This document shows, in pieces, positions 52,761-64,000 of a stretch of 64,000 nucleotides of DNA (the stretch's first letter is position 1; every line of letters begins with the position of its first letter). This DNA comes from Lepus europaeus (Eukaryota > Chordata > Mammalia > Lagomorpha > Leporidae). Where the stretch lies: contig NC_084838.1 of the NCBI RefSeq assembly GCF_033115175.1, positions 65,068,468 to 65,132,467 on the forward strand, in the 5' to 3' direction. Below the pieces are notes generated by a model. It was not told the origin of the DNA. It worked only from the letters and a program-made list of their open reading frames with translations, and did not search any database. A program made the translations under genes and the position numbers.

Positions 52761-53117
52761 TCTCCTGAGGGCCCTGATAAAGTGAATAATATCTAATATT
52801 GTGAGCATTTCTTCTTCAGTGCATTTAGAGTAAGATGGCAATGAGTTTAATGGAGTTATTTGTAATAGTACTCTGTGTAAGCAGATGCCATCTTCTTAAA
52901 TCAAACTGTGAGAAAATTAGTGCCAAAGGGATGGATTGCTGGGCAGCTTATTCTGCACAATCATCCCAGTTCTGGGATAAGTAACGTTCCCCAACATAAA
53001 GCTATAGTACTGTTCATGTTAAGTTATAAAAAAAAAATCAAAATGCAGACAACAGATAAGCACATTAATCATTTTGCCTTTACACAGTCTCATGATGAAA
53101 AGAAATCTGATAGGGTA
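52761..53117. other. Sequence with no recognised feature
   Basis: A 72-codon frame (52908-53126) runs into the SINE; it has no domain and is not credible. Confidence 0.45.
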
Positions 53118-53410
53118 GGCCTTTAGCCTAATGGTTCAGATGTTGATTTGAATGCCCCCATTCCCCATCAGAATACAAGGGTTTGAGTCTTGGCACCACT
53201 CTGGATTCCAGCTTTCTGCTAATGCACACCCTGGAAGCAGTGGTGATGGTTCAAGTAGTTGAGTCCTTGCCATGAACATAGTAAATCTGGCTTGAGTTCA
53301 CAGGGTCTGGCCATTGCTTGGCTGCTGCAGGGAGTAAATCAACAGACAGGAGCTCTTTCTATCTGTCTTCCTTTGTCTGTGTTCCCCTCATAAGTAATTG
53401 TTTAAAAAGA
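53118..53410 (+). mobile_element. C-SINE, older subfamily
   Basis: GGGTTTGAGTCTTGGCACC, GCTAATGCACACCCTGGAAG and GGTGATGGTTCAAGTAGTTG; the A-rich tail has decayed. Confidence 0.72.
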
Positions 53411-54774
53411 AAATAGGTTTGTTACTAAAGTTCAATATTTTATTGAATGTAATTGTATTCATACAGTTCTGTATTTTGAATAATGCATTGAATGTTAAAA
53501 TTAATTTAGTTGACTTTGTGGCAATCATTTTTCTGGAATAATTCTGTACAGAATGGATGTTCAAAGGTAAATTGCTTATTTATACAGATAAGATTATTCA
53601 AATGTTAACCTTCAAAGTAAGCTAATAATGACAATTCCTTGTATTTCTCATCTTGATTTTACCTAGTTTGGATTTGATCCTCATTACTCAGTTTGTTCAT
53701 GTCTTCTCTCATCATGCGGATTAAGTTCTCAGCTTTAATCCTCTTCCTCCAGGGTATCCAAATCAAAACATGACACAAGAAGCTTGCTCAGTTTGTATTA
53801 TTGGGGGAGATTCTGTGTTACTTATTAATGAAAACCCTCTAGTTAAATGATTCCTTAACAAGAAAAATTCTAAAACCATGACTTCAATGGGCATATTTCC
53901 TAAATCAGACAACTCTGTTCTGAAAATTTTCTTTGTTGCAGGAAAAAACAAGACTATTTGTCCTTAAGAAAATATCAGTGATGAGTCTAATCCCCATTTT
54001 TTTCACAGTTCACAATGTGAAATATATGCATTTGCAAAGTCATTGTTTAAAGAAGATTGCTTTAATTTGACTTTATTTTGTTAAATAACTGAGAAAGCAA
54101 AACAAAAGTAATGACTGATAATGTTGGGGATAGAGTGCTTATAAAACAAGCCTACTTTGTTATTTTGTCTGCTAATTTGCTGTTTTTCAATGTAATATAT
54201 TCATATATATGTCATATATATTGTATATATAAATGCATGTATTTTTATCAACATTTACATGACCTAAATCATGTTTAGTTGCTGTTCTTTGTTCTCACTC
54301 TTCATATCTGTCATCTTGAAGTTTCAAATAATATTTCTTGTCAATGAAGTATAGTTACTTCGATGTTGACACTAAATATGACTTATAATTCTATATGGAA
54401 TAATCTTTATTTTTCTCTATTTTGGTTACATTTCCATATGTTGAAATGTAAAATAAATATGAATTAGAATGTAGGATATGCAAATTAATTTTTAAGTTTT
54501 CTCAGAGAACATACCCAGAGAAACTCTTTAGATGTAGCTATCTAGTCATTTATTGTCAGTAAAAGCAGAGAAGCGACTTTCAGCTGGGGCTTCTTTAAGG
54601 AGATTGAAGTCAACTTTTAATGATGAGAGACTACGTTGATGTTTGGAGTAAAAGAGACAGCACCTTTAAATGTACATATATACTTTTATATATAATATAT
54701 ATGCATATGTATATATGTATTTAGTGAAGAAGTTAACAGGTTTGTTTTGCTTTTCCTTTTTTCCCTAGATTTCA
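53411..54774. other. AT-rich sequence, nothing recognised
   Basis: A TA-rich low-complexity patch lies at 54680-54722. No gene or named repeat seen. Confidence 0.45.
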
Positions 54775-54784
54775 AAGATCATTT

Positions 54785-55114
54785 TTTTTCTTTTTTAAAG
54801 ATTTATTTATTTATTTGAAAGTCAGAGTTACACAGAGAGAGGAGAGGCAGAGAGAGAGAGAGAAGGGTCTTCCATCCGATGGTTCACTCCCCAATTGGTC
54901 GCAACGGCTGGAGCTGCGCCGATCCGAAGCCAGGAGCCAGGTCTCCTATGTGAGTGCAGGAGCCCAAGGACTTGGGCCATCTTCTACTGCTTTTCCAGGC
55001 CATTAGCAAAGAGCTGGATGGGAAGAGGAGCAGCCAGGACTAGAACAGGCGCCCATATGGGATGCCAGTGCTTCAGGCCAGGGTGTTAACCCGCTGCACC
55101 ACAGAGCCAGCCCC
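54785..55114 (-). mobile_element. C-SINE with 10-bp target duplication
   Basis: AAGATCATTT at 54775-54784 and 55115-55124. Well preserved reverse copy; CCGATCCGAAGCCAGGAGCC intact. Confidence 0.92.
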
Positions 55115-55124
55115 AAGATCATTT

Positions 55125-55539
55125 GTTTCTTTTCTCCTTACTAAAATTATTCTCTACTTTCTGTGGATGGAGGACACTCCTTTTACAAACATTAGCCATA
55201 AAAAATAAAATAAAAGGCATCCTCTTAAGTCAAAGAAAATTCATCTCTGTATCTTAAAAGTATCTTAACATGTTTTTAAGTTTTGGCATAGTGAGCTATA
55301 CTATTTCTAAATATGTAAATAACAGCTCTTGTTATTAAAGTGCACTCTGGAACTTTTTAATAAGAAAAATGGTAGCATATTTACCTTGCTAGAAGAAAAA
55401 ATGATTTAAGAATGCACAAATGTAATGGTGAATGTCTGATAGACATGTTCAGATTTTTCTCTTCATCTTTGAGCTTACATTCTATATATCGTTAGAACAT
55501 AACACTAAAGGTACAGACAGTGAAGTGTAATATTTTCAA
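55125..55539. other. AT-rich sequence, nothing recognised
   Basis: No feature recognised. Confidence 0.45.
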
Positions 55540-55555
55540 AAAATATCAATTGTCT

Positions 55556-55892
55556 GGGCCAGTGTTGTTGTACAGCAGGTTAAACTGCCACCAGGGACAC
55601 CAGCATTCCACATGACCTCTGGTCAGGGTCCCAGCTGCTCCACTTCAATGCAGCTCTCTGTTAATGTTCCTGGGAAAGCAGTGGAGGTGGCTCAAGTTAT
55701 TGAGCCACCTGCACCCATGAGGGAGACCAAAATGGAGTTCAGGGCTCCTGGCTTCCAACTGACCCAGCACAAGGCATTGTGGTCATTTGGGGAGTGAACC
55801 AGAGGATAGAAGAGCATTCTCTCTCCACCCTATCCCTCTGTCTCCCCCCTTAACATGTAACACTGGCTTTCAAATAAACTAAAAGTCTTAGA
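55556..55892 (+). mobile_element. C-SINE with perfect 16-bp target duplication
   Basis: AAAATATCAATTGTCT at 55540-55555 and 55893-55908. The body is diverged for a copy with such a clean duplication (CCAGTGTTGTTGTACAGCAG head). Confidence 0.9.
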
Positions 55893-55908
55893 AAAATATC
55901 AATTGTCT

Positions 55909-57309
55909 TCAAGGAAAGGAGTTTGATTTGCACGTCTGAAGTGCTGGGAACTCTTAAACTAATAAATTTAATAAAGATAGATAATTGGAATTCATAATAG
56001 GGTTATCAGATCATAGCTTCAGAGAGAGAAAGTAAAAAACTAAATAACAGACAAGGAGAAATTTAAAGGTGGTTTGCATAATTTCATAAAATATAATTCT
56101 TAGGGCTAATTGATCAATATGCACAATGTAGTTTCAGAGCAGTTTTGCTTCATCATATTGATGTTCAACAGATGATTATGTTTGTTTTCTAGCAGAATTT
56201 AATCATTATGTTTGTGTAATCAATAAAAGCAATTTACTTTTGAAATAAGAGTAGTGATATATTTTGCTATAAAACATGCCAAAATAAATAATCTTTTATT
56301 TCCAGACACCTGTTGTGAAAGCAGATGATTTCATAGATGTCTTGTTATTGACATCTCTTAGAAGAAATAAGTGTTGACATGATTATAATGAAACTGCTGT
56401 TACTGCAAATCTGTCAGCTTAATGTTACCCTAGAGCTGCCTTGTAGGATTTCATTACCTATTACAGTAAATAACACTCCTCCTGTGAAAATGTGAAAAAT
56501 GAGTATCTTCATCCAGTTTGTAATCAGTACACTGAAAAAATATAAAAGCTAAAATTTATTCTTTATATTACTATGCTGTGAAGCAAGCTGAGTACAAAAA
56601 ATTAATTTTTTATATGGAATGCTAAACTTTAAAGATTCACTAAATTTGCATAACTGAAAGAATTACTTTTTGGAATGAATGTTTATTAAGATTCATTATT
56701 AATATATTAATATTAATATTCATTATTAATATATAGATAGGATTAGTTCAATATTACAAAATCCAATCTTGGAAATTATTCATTTGATGTTAATGTCCAA
56801 GTACTAATCATATATTTAAAGGTTGGTTTGGAGATTCAATAGCCATGCTTATTATTTCTATTAATATTCAGCCTACCCAGATGAAAAGCTATTGGTTGTC
56901 TTAGGAGAAGAAGATGCCCCTTGGATTATAGTCTAATCTCTGCTTATTGCTATATAGCTTACCCATGACTCTCCCCTCTACACCCTATAGACTTCTTTTT
57001 CTCTCTCTCTCTCTTCTTCACTTCTGTCTTTCTTGGATTATTCTCCCATCCCCAGTATTGATTTTGGTTAGATAATATCCCTGTCAAAGCAACAGGAGTA
57101 AGTGTAACCATTCCAGAATTCCAGAAAGTATTTTTATTCTAGTAAAACCATATAACATAAAATCTACTCTGTTAATACATTTTTAAGCATAGAATTTAGT
57201 ATTGTTAGCTGTCTTCTCATTTTTGTATGGATCTGTGGCACTTGTTCATCATGTATGACAGAATGTCTATACTCATTGAACAGTAACTAGATTTTTTACA
57301 GATTTATTT
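55909..57309. other. AT-rich sequence, nothing recognised
   Basis: Includes an ATTAATATATTAATATTAAT tandem patch near 56695-56735. No gene or named repeat. Confidence 0.45.
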
Positions 57310-57646
57310 CTTTTTAAGATTTTATTTATTTGGCAGAGAAAGGGAGAGAGGGGAAAAGAGAGAGAGAAAAGCAGAAACAGAGAGAAATAGATCTTCCATC
57401 CTCTGGTTTATTCCCTAAATTGCTACAATGTCCTGGATTGGGCCAGGCAAAGCCTAGTGCAAAGAACACCTCTCCCGTGTGGGTGGCAGGAGACCAAGAA
57501 CTTGCACCATCTTCTGCTGCCTTCTTAGGCACATGAGCAGAAAGCTGTATTGGAAGCAGAGCAGTCTGGACTCAAACCACAACTCTGATATGGGCTGCCA
57601 GTGTAGCAGACAGTGGCTTAACCCACTTTGCTGCAGTGCCAACCCC
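57310..57646 (-). mobile_element. C-SINE, older copy
   Basis: Reverse copy: TTTTAAGATTTTATTTATTTGG, CCATCCTCTGGTTTATTCCC, CTTTGCTGCAGTGCCAACCCC. First of three reverse copies in a row. Confidence 0.82.
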
Positions 57647-57687
57647 ACCAATTCTATTTGTTTATTCATCATGCAGAATTGGTGATT

Positions 57688-57703
57688 TTATTTTATTTTT
57701 TAA

Positions 57704-57734
<31 letters not shown>

Positions 57735-58059
57735 AGGCAGAGTTACAGAGAGAAGGAAAGACACACACACACACACACACAGAGAGAGAGATCTTGCATT
57801 CACTGGTTTAACTCCCCAAATGGCAATGGTCAGGGTTGGGCTTGGTCAAAGCCAAGAGCCAGAAGCTTCATCCATGTCTCCCACATGGGATCACCAGCAC
57901 AAGTACTCGGGCCATCTTCTACTACTTTCCCAGGTGTATTAACAGGGAACCATATCAGAAGTGGAGCAGCCAGAACATGAACCAGCGCCCATATCTGATG
58001 CCATCATCACAGGCAGCAGCTTTACTATAATGTAGCAACTATGCTACAATGCTGGCCCT
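57688..58059 (-). mobile_element. C-SINE with 13-bp target duplication and CA repeat
   Basis: AGAATTGGTGATT (57675-57687) and AGAATTGTTGATT (58060-58072) differ at one base. The CT region (GA on this strand) contains a short CA microsatellite at about 57761-57780. Confidence 0.88.
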
Positions 58060-58085
58060 AGAATTGTTGATTATCTAAGTGATAT

Positions 58086-58457
58086 GTACATATATATATA
58101 TATTTTTTTTTAAAGATTTATTTATTTATTTGAAAGTTAGAGTTACACAGAAAGAGGAGAGGCAGAGAGAGAAAGAGAGGGAGAAAGAGAGACAGAGAGG
58201 TCTTCTATTCACGAGTTCACTCCCCAATTGGCTGCAATGGCCAGAGCTGTGCTGATCCGAAGCCAGGAGCCAGGAGCTTCTTCCAGGTTTCCCATGCGGG
58301 TGTAGGGGCCCAAGGACTTGGGCCATCTTGTACTGCTTTCCCAGGCCATAGCAGAGAGCTGGATTGGAAGTGGAGCAGTCAGGATTCAAACTAGTGTCCA
58401 TATGGGATGCCAGCACCACAGGTGGTGGCTTTACCCGCTACCCTACAGCGCCAGCCC
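58086..58457 (-). mobile_element. C-SINE with 11-bp target duplication
   Basis: CTAAGTGATAT at 58075-58085 and 58458-58468. Well preserved; third of three reverse copies in 1.2 kb. Confidence 0.9.
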
Positions 58458-58468
58458 CTAAGTGATAT

Positions 58469-58994
58469 ACTTTTAAAAGAAAATAGGTTGACCCAGTTGA
58501 ATGCTTTATTCTCAACAGAAAATTTGTCTTTTTTATTTATTATAATAACATATGCCTGTTTAAAAAATTTAGATAATATAAACATTTTAAAAAGCAATAA
58601 AAGTTTCATATAGCCTCACTTGTGGAATACAATTATTGTTAATTATTTAGAGATTGTGCTTTGATATTTTTGCATTTATGTATGCATGAATTCTATTTAG
58701 AGCAATAAGATTAGATTATAATTTTAGTTTTTGTTCTCATGCCCCATTAGGGCAACTGTTCACTATAAAAATGTTATTCTACAATATTCCTTTAGGGGAC
58801 ACATAATCCATGATTATGTCAATAACCTGTAATTTATTCAATGTTATATTGATGGATTTTTAGCCCATCTCATTTTATCATTACTATATTAATTCTACAA
58901 TGTCATAGCTGATCTTTATACCTTTTCACAATTATCCAATTATTTTTTAGATGTGTTTGACGGTCTGCAAAATTTTTCTACAGAATTGTGTGTT
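58469..58994. other. AT-rich sequence, nothing recognised
   Basis: No feature recognised. Confidence 0.45.
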
Positions 58995-59008
58995 TTTATT
59001 TCTATTCT

Positions 59009-59332
59009 TTTTTTAAAGATTTGTTTATTTATTTGAAAGAGTTACACAGAAAGGAGAGGCAGAGAGAGAGAGAGAGAGGTCTTCCATCCGGTGGTTCACT
59101 CCCCAGTTGTCCTCAACGGCCAGAGCTGTGCCAATCCGAAGCCAGGAGCTTCTTCCAGGTCTCCTGCGCGGGTGCAGGGGCTCAAGGACTTGGGCCATCT
59201 TCTACTGTTTTCCCAGGCCATTAGCAGAGAGCTGGATTGGAAGAGGAACAGACAGGTCTGGAACTGGCGCCTATATAGCTTGCTGGCACTTCAGGCCAGG
59301 GCATCAGCCTGCTGTGCCACAGCACCAGTCCC
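59009..59332 (-). mobile_element. C-SINE with 14-bp target duplication
   Basis: TTTATTTCTATTCT at 58995-59008 and 59333-59346. A long open frame on the plus strand runs through this and the next copy and is not a gene. Confidence 0.9.
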
Positions 59333-59371
59333 TTTATTTCTATTCTATTTCTATTACAACTGTGTGTTTTT

Positions 59372-59684
59372 ATTTATTTATTTGGGAGGTAGAGTTACAG
59401 ACAGAGAGGGAAAGACAGAGAAAAAGGTCTGGCATCCACTGGTTAACTCCCCAAATGGCCACAACAGCCAGAGCTGGACTGATCCGAAGCCAGGAGCCAG
59501 GAGCTTCCTACAGGTCTCCCATGTGGGTGCAGGGGCCCAAGCGCTTGGACCATCTTCCACTGCTTTCCCAGGTCACAACAGGGAGCCAGATCAGAAGTGG
59601 AGCAGCCGGGACTAGAACTGGCACCCATGTGGGATGCCGGTGCCACAGGTGGAGGATTAACCCACTGAGCCACAGCACCGACCC
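59372..59684 (-). mobile_element. C-SINE with near-perfect 12-bp duplication
   Basis: CTGTGTGTTTTT at about 59360-59371 and CTGTGTATTTTT at about 59685-59696 flank a well-preserved reverse copy ending CCACAGCACCGACCCC. Confidence 0.9.
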
Positions 59685-59696
59685 CTGTGTATTTTT

Positions 59697-60567
59697 CTAT
59701 ACAATTCGTATTTCTCAGCGACATAAGAGAAGGATTGTTTTCCTAAAACCAGGTAGACACTGGATAAATTTGATCTCTGTGATTTTTGTCCAGTGAATAA
59801 AGTTTTAATTATTGAAACTTTTGTAAGAGATTTTTGAGTTTGAAAATTCTCAGGTTCCTATAGCTGTCTTCTGTATCCCCTGAACCAAATTAGTCTTACA
59901 GACGAGAAAAAGGATTTTCTTTACTTAATTTCAGGGTTTTGACTGTTTGTTCTTACATTCAATCTACACATTGTTTTTCATGGTACAAACACTTATATAA
60001 CTTGCTCTGACCACCCCATACGAGGGTTTAGGAGAAAGAAAGAATATGCCCAATATTATCATATTTTCCAAATATTATATATCATTAACTAATATACAAG
60101 ATATTATATTTTTCTCATATTAAGAATATTTAAAATAAATAATGTGCTGTTGATTTTTCTCAGGTCATTTATTATTTTTATGCCATGTAGATAAAATATT
60201 TTTTAAAAAATAGTTGTTCAGTAAAACAAAAATTGTACACCTATAAAGTCCCATCCTTCCTAATTACTCAAAATAAATATTAAAATTCTTTTCATTCTAA
60301 ATCATCATTAGTTTGATTATGACTGTGTCTTTACTTGTAAACCCATCACTTTGACTACCTCCTCAATCATTGGCAAAATATTATTTCATTGTTTGGATAC
60401 TTTCTGTAGAAGTACCTTTCCCAAAGTGATTATGGGATTTGACTACAGTATGCTATTAACAGAGTATCAACAACAGAGTACTAATAACTAGAGATCAAGG
60501 AATGGAGAGTGATGTACAAAAATCTTAGCTGTCATATATGTTGCTCATTATAAATATTGCTTTTCTG
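59697..60567. other. AT-rich sequence, nothing recognised
   Basis: No feature recognised. Confidence 0.45.
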
Positions 60568-60576
60568 TTCCATTTT

Positions 60577-60608
60577 TTTTACTAAACTTTTATTTAATGA
60601 ATATAAAT
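60577..60608 (-). mobile_element. Very short (about 32-bp) L1 3'-end insertion
   Basis: After T-rich sequence, ACTTTTATTTAATGAATATA is the reverse of the last bases of the rabbit L1 3' UTR seen at 40563-40590. TTCCATTTT lies on each side (60568-60576 and 60609-60617), as a target duplication would. Confidence 0.6.
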
Positions 60609-60617
60609 TTCCATTTT

Positions 60618-61535
60618 AACCTCTCAAAATATGCTGTGTGATAATGCAGTTCCTTTAGGCATCTCTCCTTTACCGTTAGGTGATGCTGAGCTTTCTCAGT
60701 AGAGGGCCTAGGGGAACACTGCAGGACAAGTGGCTGTCTTGCAGCTGTGTGGCCACTGCATGTTCGGTCAGCAGTGTGGTTAGGAGAATGTCCAGTGACA
60801 CCTGCCCCAGCTATGCACTTAGAATGCACTGGCCTCATGAGATGGACACTGTGTGTTCCTGGCTTCCTGCTTGCACTGGTGATTTGATTCCTTCTGTTCT
60901 CTCTCATGCTCTGCCCCAGATTTTTGTCCCAAGGTTTTCATGATACTGAGCCCCTCCTAAAAAGGATGCTGAATTGCAGAACTTCTGCTGTACTTCTTTG
61001 ATCACTCCTTGTGAAGACCCATGTATCTTGACACCAGGTATAACTTGATTCATTCAGCCTGTGCCTACTGAAGGATAATCCTGTACCTTCAGTCCCTCTA
61101 CATTTTTAAATACCCAGCTGCCATCTGGTTCTCACCTGTACCCCATATGCACTCTGTAAGACTGCTTACTAATCCTCTCCTTACTATAGACCATTTATGT
61201 ACTGGGCAATCCAATACACTTCTCTGTCACCCAGTGGCTTACAGCTTCATCTTTAAAAGGTATGAACCCCAAGTTTAGGGAATGGAGTCCTTTTTCAATT
61301 CTGTCCCCAAAACTGGGTTGTCACAGATAATAGAAGTTTTGTTACATACAATAAATAATGTTTTATCAAGATATAATAATTTTTAACTATTTAAATATTT
61401 TAATTAACATGTGATACTTCTACATTTTACAGAGTACAGTGTTTTAACACACATGTACAAAATAATCTGATTAAATAAGATAATTAGCATTTCCCTTTCC
61501 TAATCTTTATGTCTGGTGCCTGCTAGCTCCTGTCT
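60618..61535. other. Sequence with no recognised feature
   Basis: 60650-61010 is GC-richer than its surroundings, and frames of 105 (reverse) and 87 codons (forward) overlap there, but no domain, splice structure or repeat family is recognised. It could be an old decayed retrocopy or regulatory DNA. Confidence 0.35.
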
Positions 61536-61546
61536 TCCTTTTCTTT

Positions 61547-61912
61547 TTTTTAATTTTTTTATTTTCTATTTTATTTTTTGACAGGCAGAGTGGACAGTGA
61601 GAGAGAGAGACAGAGACAGAGAGAAAGGTCTTCCTTTGCCGTTGGTTCACCCTCCAATGGCCGCCGCGGCCGGCGCGCTGCGGCCGCGCACCACGCTGAT
61701 CCGAAGGCAGGAGCCAGGTGTTTCTCCTGGTCTCCCATGGGGTGCAGGGCCCAAGGACCTGGGCCATCCTCCTCTGCACTCCCGGGCCACAGCAGAGAGC
61801 TGGCCTGGAAGAGGGGCAACCGGGACAGAATCCGGCGCCCCGACTGGGACTAGAACCCTGTGTGCCAACACTGCAAGGTGGAGGATTAGCCTAGTGAGCC
61901 GCGGTGCAGGCC
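61547..61912 (-). mobile_element. Young GC-rich C-SINE with 11-bp target duplication
   Basis: TCCTTTTCTTT at 61536-61546 and 61913-61923. Same CpG-rich subfamily as 7736-8099 (GGCCGCCGCGGCCGGCGCG core, TTTTTTGACAGGCAGAGTGG tail side). Confidence 0.92.
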
Positions 61913-62174
61913 TCCTTTTCTTTATATGGTAAATAAAGGCTGTTGTTAAGTACAGTCACTCCACTGTGCAGAAGGACACTAGAATTTATTACTTCTATTC
62001 AATCTTCCTCAATACCTCTTCTTTCTCCCCTTTCCCAGGTTCCAGTAATCACTATTCCAGATTCAGATTAACATTTTAAATATTGAACTTCCCTTTATCA
62101 ATCACTATATGGTTTCTTTCTTATGCTTGGACCCAGAAAACTGTGTAATCATCTCTAGTTTAAGATTGAATGAG

Positions 62175-62515
62175 AGGCCGGCACTGTGGCATAGCGGGTA
62201 AAGCCTCCACCTGCAGTGCTGGCATCCAATATGGGTGCCAGTTTGAGTCCCGGCTGTACCTCTTCTGATCCAGCTCTCTGCTGTGGCCTGGGAAAGCAGT
62301 GGAAGATAGCTCAGGTCCTTGGGCCCCTGCACTCGTGTGGGAGACCCAGAAGAAGCTCCTGGCTCTTGGCTTTGGATTGGTGCAGCTCCGGCCATTGCGG
62401 CCAAATGTGGGAGTGAACCATTGAATGGAACACCTCTCTCTCGCCCCCCCCCCCCCTGCCTCGCTTTCTCTCTTTGTGTAACTCTGACTTTTAAATAAAT
62501 AAATAAATTTTTTAA
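62175..62515 (+). mobile_element. C-SINE with 13-bp target duplication
   Basis: AAGATTGAATGAG (62162-62174) and AAGATTGAATTAG (62516-62528). GGCCGGCACTGTGGCATAGC head; a run of C at about 62446-62457 lies in the CT-rich part. Confidence 0.9.
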
Positions 62516-62528
62516 AAGATTGAATTAG

Positions 62529-63333
62529 TGATTCCTATTTTCTTCTTTTTAAGACTTTGTGAATTTTTGTGATAATTAAAATCACTGTGAATAACATAAT
62601 TTTCACTCACTGCTCCCTGTTTTTAAATTCCTTGTTTTGCTTATATCTGTCCTTCCATTGTGCATTGACTGTATGGAAGCAAAGGAATAAGAATACTAAG
62701 TCAAACTTACCTCTATCTGAGAGGGCAGTGGAGAGCAATTGGTGGGGAAAGCACACAAATTGCCTGTTTATACTCTAGCACCAGGTAGAACTGAAAAATA
62801 AAGTGTAAACTTTTTGTATAGCACATTAAAACATTCAATTTACACAGAAGAGAATATAGGAAATTGTAAAGTGTTCATTTGATTTTTAAGCAGCTAGTGT
62901 GACAGATGTCAAGTATATCACCTTACTTTTCTACCCAGAAAGGTTGACTAATTCCCCTCAACCCTCAGATGTTACAGATGTCATTTTTTTTAGAATATTG
63001 TACAGCACATGAATCATCTGTGAGCTTCACATTTGAGGTGGCTGAATCTAAGAAAAATACTATAAAGAGAAAGCTATAATCAATAGATGAAAATGTGTAC
63101 TCTTGGTTATATTAGGACCTTTTTTTTTTTTTTTTCATTTATAGGACCATACCTCTGAGATTCTAATGGAAAACGTGGGTCACAACACAAAAAGCTAACC
63201 ATACGAGGCCTAGATCTGGTCCTTCAGTAACATCCAAAAACATACAATACAAATAGAAGAGATGACTTTACACTAAAGGGAGAGAAACACATATCCAAAA
63301 TGTCGTTTTTCTGTGATTATATTTAAGAAAATT
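62529..63333. other. AT-rich sequence, nothing recognised
   Basis: Contains a poly-T run at 63121-63135. No gene or named repeat. Confidence 0.45.
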
Positions 63334-63632
63334 GGGGCCAGCACTGTGGCACGCCAGGTTAAGCTACCACTTGCAACACCAGCATCCCATATCAGAGTAA
63401 ATGCCACTTCAAGTCCTGTCTGCTACACCTATCTGGGAAAGCAGCAGGTGATGTTCCAAGTACTTGGGCCCTTGCCACCCACATGGAAGAACCAGACAGT
63501 TCTGAGCTTCTAGCTTTGGCCCATCTCTGGCCCTTTTGGTCACTGGGAGAGTTGTGGGCATTTGGCTCATTACCAGTACATGGGTGGTCAATCTTTGTCT
63601 CTCTCATTTTAAAATAAACAAAATTTTAAAAC
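63334..63632 (+). mobile_element. C-SINE, older copy
   Basis: GGGGCCAGCACTGTGGCACG head, TCTGGGAAAGCAGCAGGTGA, AAAATAAACAAAATTTTAAAA tail. Confidence 0.82.
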
Positions 63633-63776
63633 ATAAACAAAGCCATCTGTGGATTGTGGAATATACAAAGATTTCACTTAAACCACATAAAGAAAAATAA
63701 AAAAATATTTAATCATTTGTTGTCTTTGTTGTTGTTTCTGTGTCAAAACTTAAGGAATGGCTTAGCAGTTGATTTT

Positions 63777-63972
63777 TTTTTTTTTTTTTTTTGACAGGCA
63801 GAGTGGATAGTGAGAGAGAGAGACAGAGAGAAAGGTCTTCCTTTTTGCCATTGGTTCACTCTCCAATGGCTGCTGCGGCCGGCGCATCTTGCTGATCCAA
63901 AGCCAGGAGCCAGGTGCTTCTCCTGGTCTCCCATATGGGTACAGGGCCCAAGGACTTGGGCCATCCTCCACT
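63777..63972 (-). mobile_element. 5'-truncated young C-SINE with perfect 12-bp duplication
   Basis: GCAGTTGATTTT at 63765-63776 and 63973-63984. Poly-T and TTGACAGGCAGAGTGG tail side as in the GC-rich subfamily, but the element stops at CCATCCTCCACT, so the tRNA-like head is missing. The duplication shows it inserted in this truncated form. Confidence 0.9.
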
Positions 63973-64000
63973 GCAGTTGATTTTGTCTTAGAATGACAAG

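Noticed and set aside
59091..59796. Long plus-strand frames (174 and 229 codons) as a protein gene
   Set aside because: They read through two reverse C-SINEs; the repeated peptide phrases come from the two SINE copies. Similar frames occur in most young C-SINEs here.

Overview
The window reads as an intergenic stretch of a lagomorph genome, most likely European rabbit. The main evidence is about 39 copies of the rabbit C-repeat (C-SINE). In the forward direction each has a tRNA-like 5' end (A-box-like start, GGTTCGAGTCC-type B box), a phrase near CTATGGCCTGGGAAAGCAG, a CT-rich stretch, and a tail ending in CAAATAAATAAA. Two rabbit-type L1 elements are also present. No intact host gene was found. 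The only recognisable host coding sequence is a processed pseudogene of FBXW2 (15004-16810), which was inserted into an older L1.

The most notable object is an 8.2-kb provirus on the minus strand (25961-34160), flanked by the 6-bp duplication CAAATT. Its two 351-bp LTRs look identical base for base, so the insertion is recent. Going in the sense direction from 34160 down to 25961, it has: 5' LTR, a primer-binding site matching tRNA-Ile, a splice donor, five 35-38 bp tandem leader repeats ending at the gag start, gag, dUTPase-protease-G-patch (pro), pol, env, a polypurine tract and the 3' LTR. Gag, pro and pol are open and carry all the expected catalytic motifs, linked by two in-phase -1 frameshift heptamers (AAAAAAC and GGGTTTT). 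This is a betaretrovirus-like layout with a type-D style envelope. Env is open, but most of the TM ectodomain is missing in frame, so it looks non-functional for entry. Rabbit endogenous retrovirus H is a candidate identity, not tested here.

Layout. 1-14.7 kb: AT-rich sequence with many C-SINEs and a MER2-like DNA transposon (2802-3140). 14.7-18.6 kb: internally deleted L1 (minus) carrying the FBXW2 retrocopy. 19.4-25.7 kb: C-SINE-rich. 25.96-34.16 kb: young provirus. 35.0-44.75 kb: a nested stack. An ancient L1 (minus) was entered by a C-SINE and by a near full-length rabbit L1 (36499-44184, 15-bp target duplication). That L1 was in turn entered by a C-SINE and by a 1.2-kb insertion (39382-40590, 16-bp duplication) with an inverted 5' half. 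The inverted half is gammaretrovirus-like gag/pro sequence and the direct half is L1 3' UTR. 47.9-52.8 kb: an old L1 split by a decayed, internally deleted ERV1 (gammaretrovirus-like) element with env-LTR order and a possible PBS beyond the LTR. 52.8-64 kb: AT-rich sequence with a dense C-SINE cluster (57.3-59.7 kb).

Coordinates of repeat ends are read by eye from tails, 5' ends and flanking duplications. Where a duplication is quoted the ends are good to a base or two; otherwise expect errors of 5-30 bases. Family names come from recognition, not from a library search.
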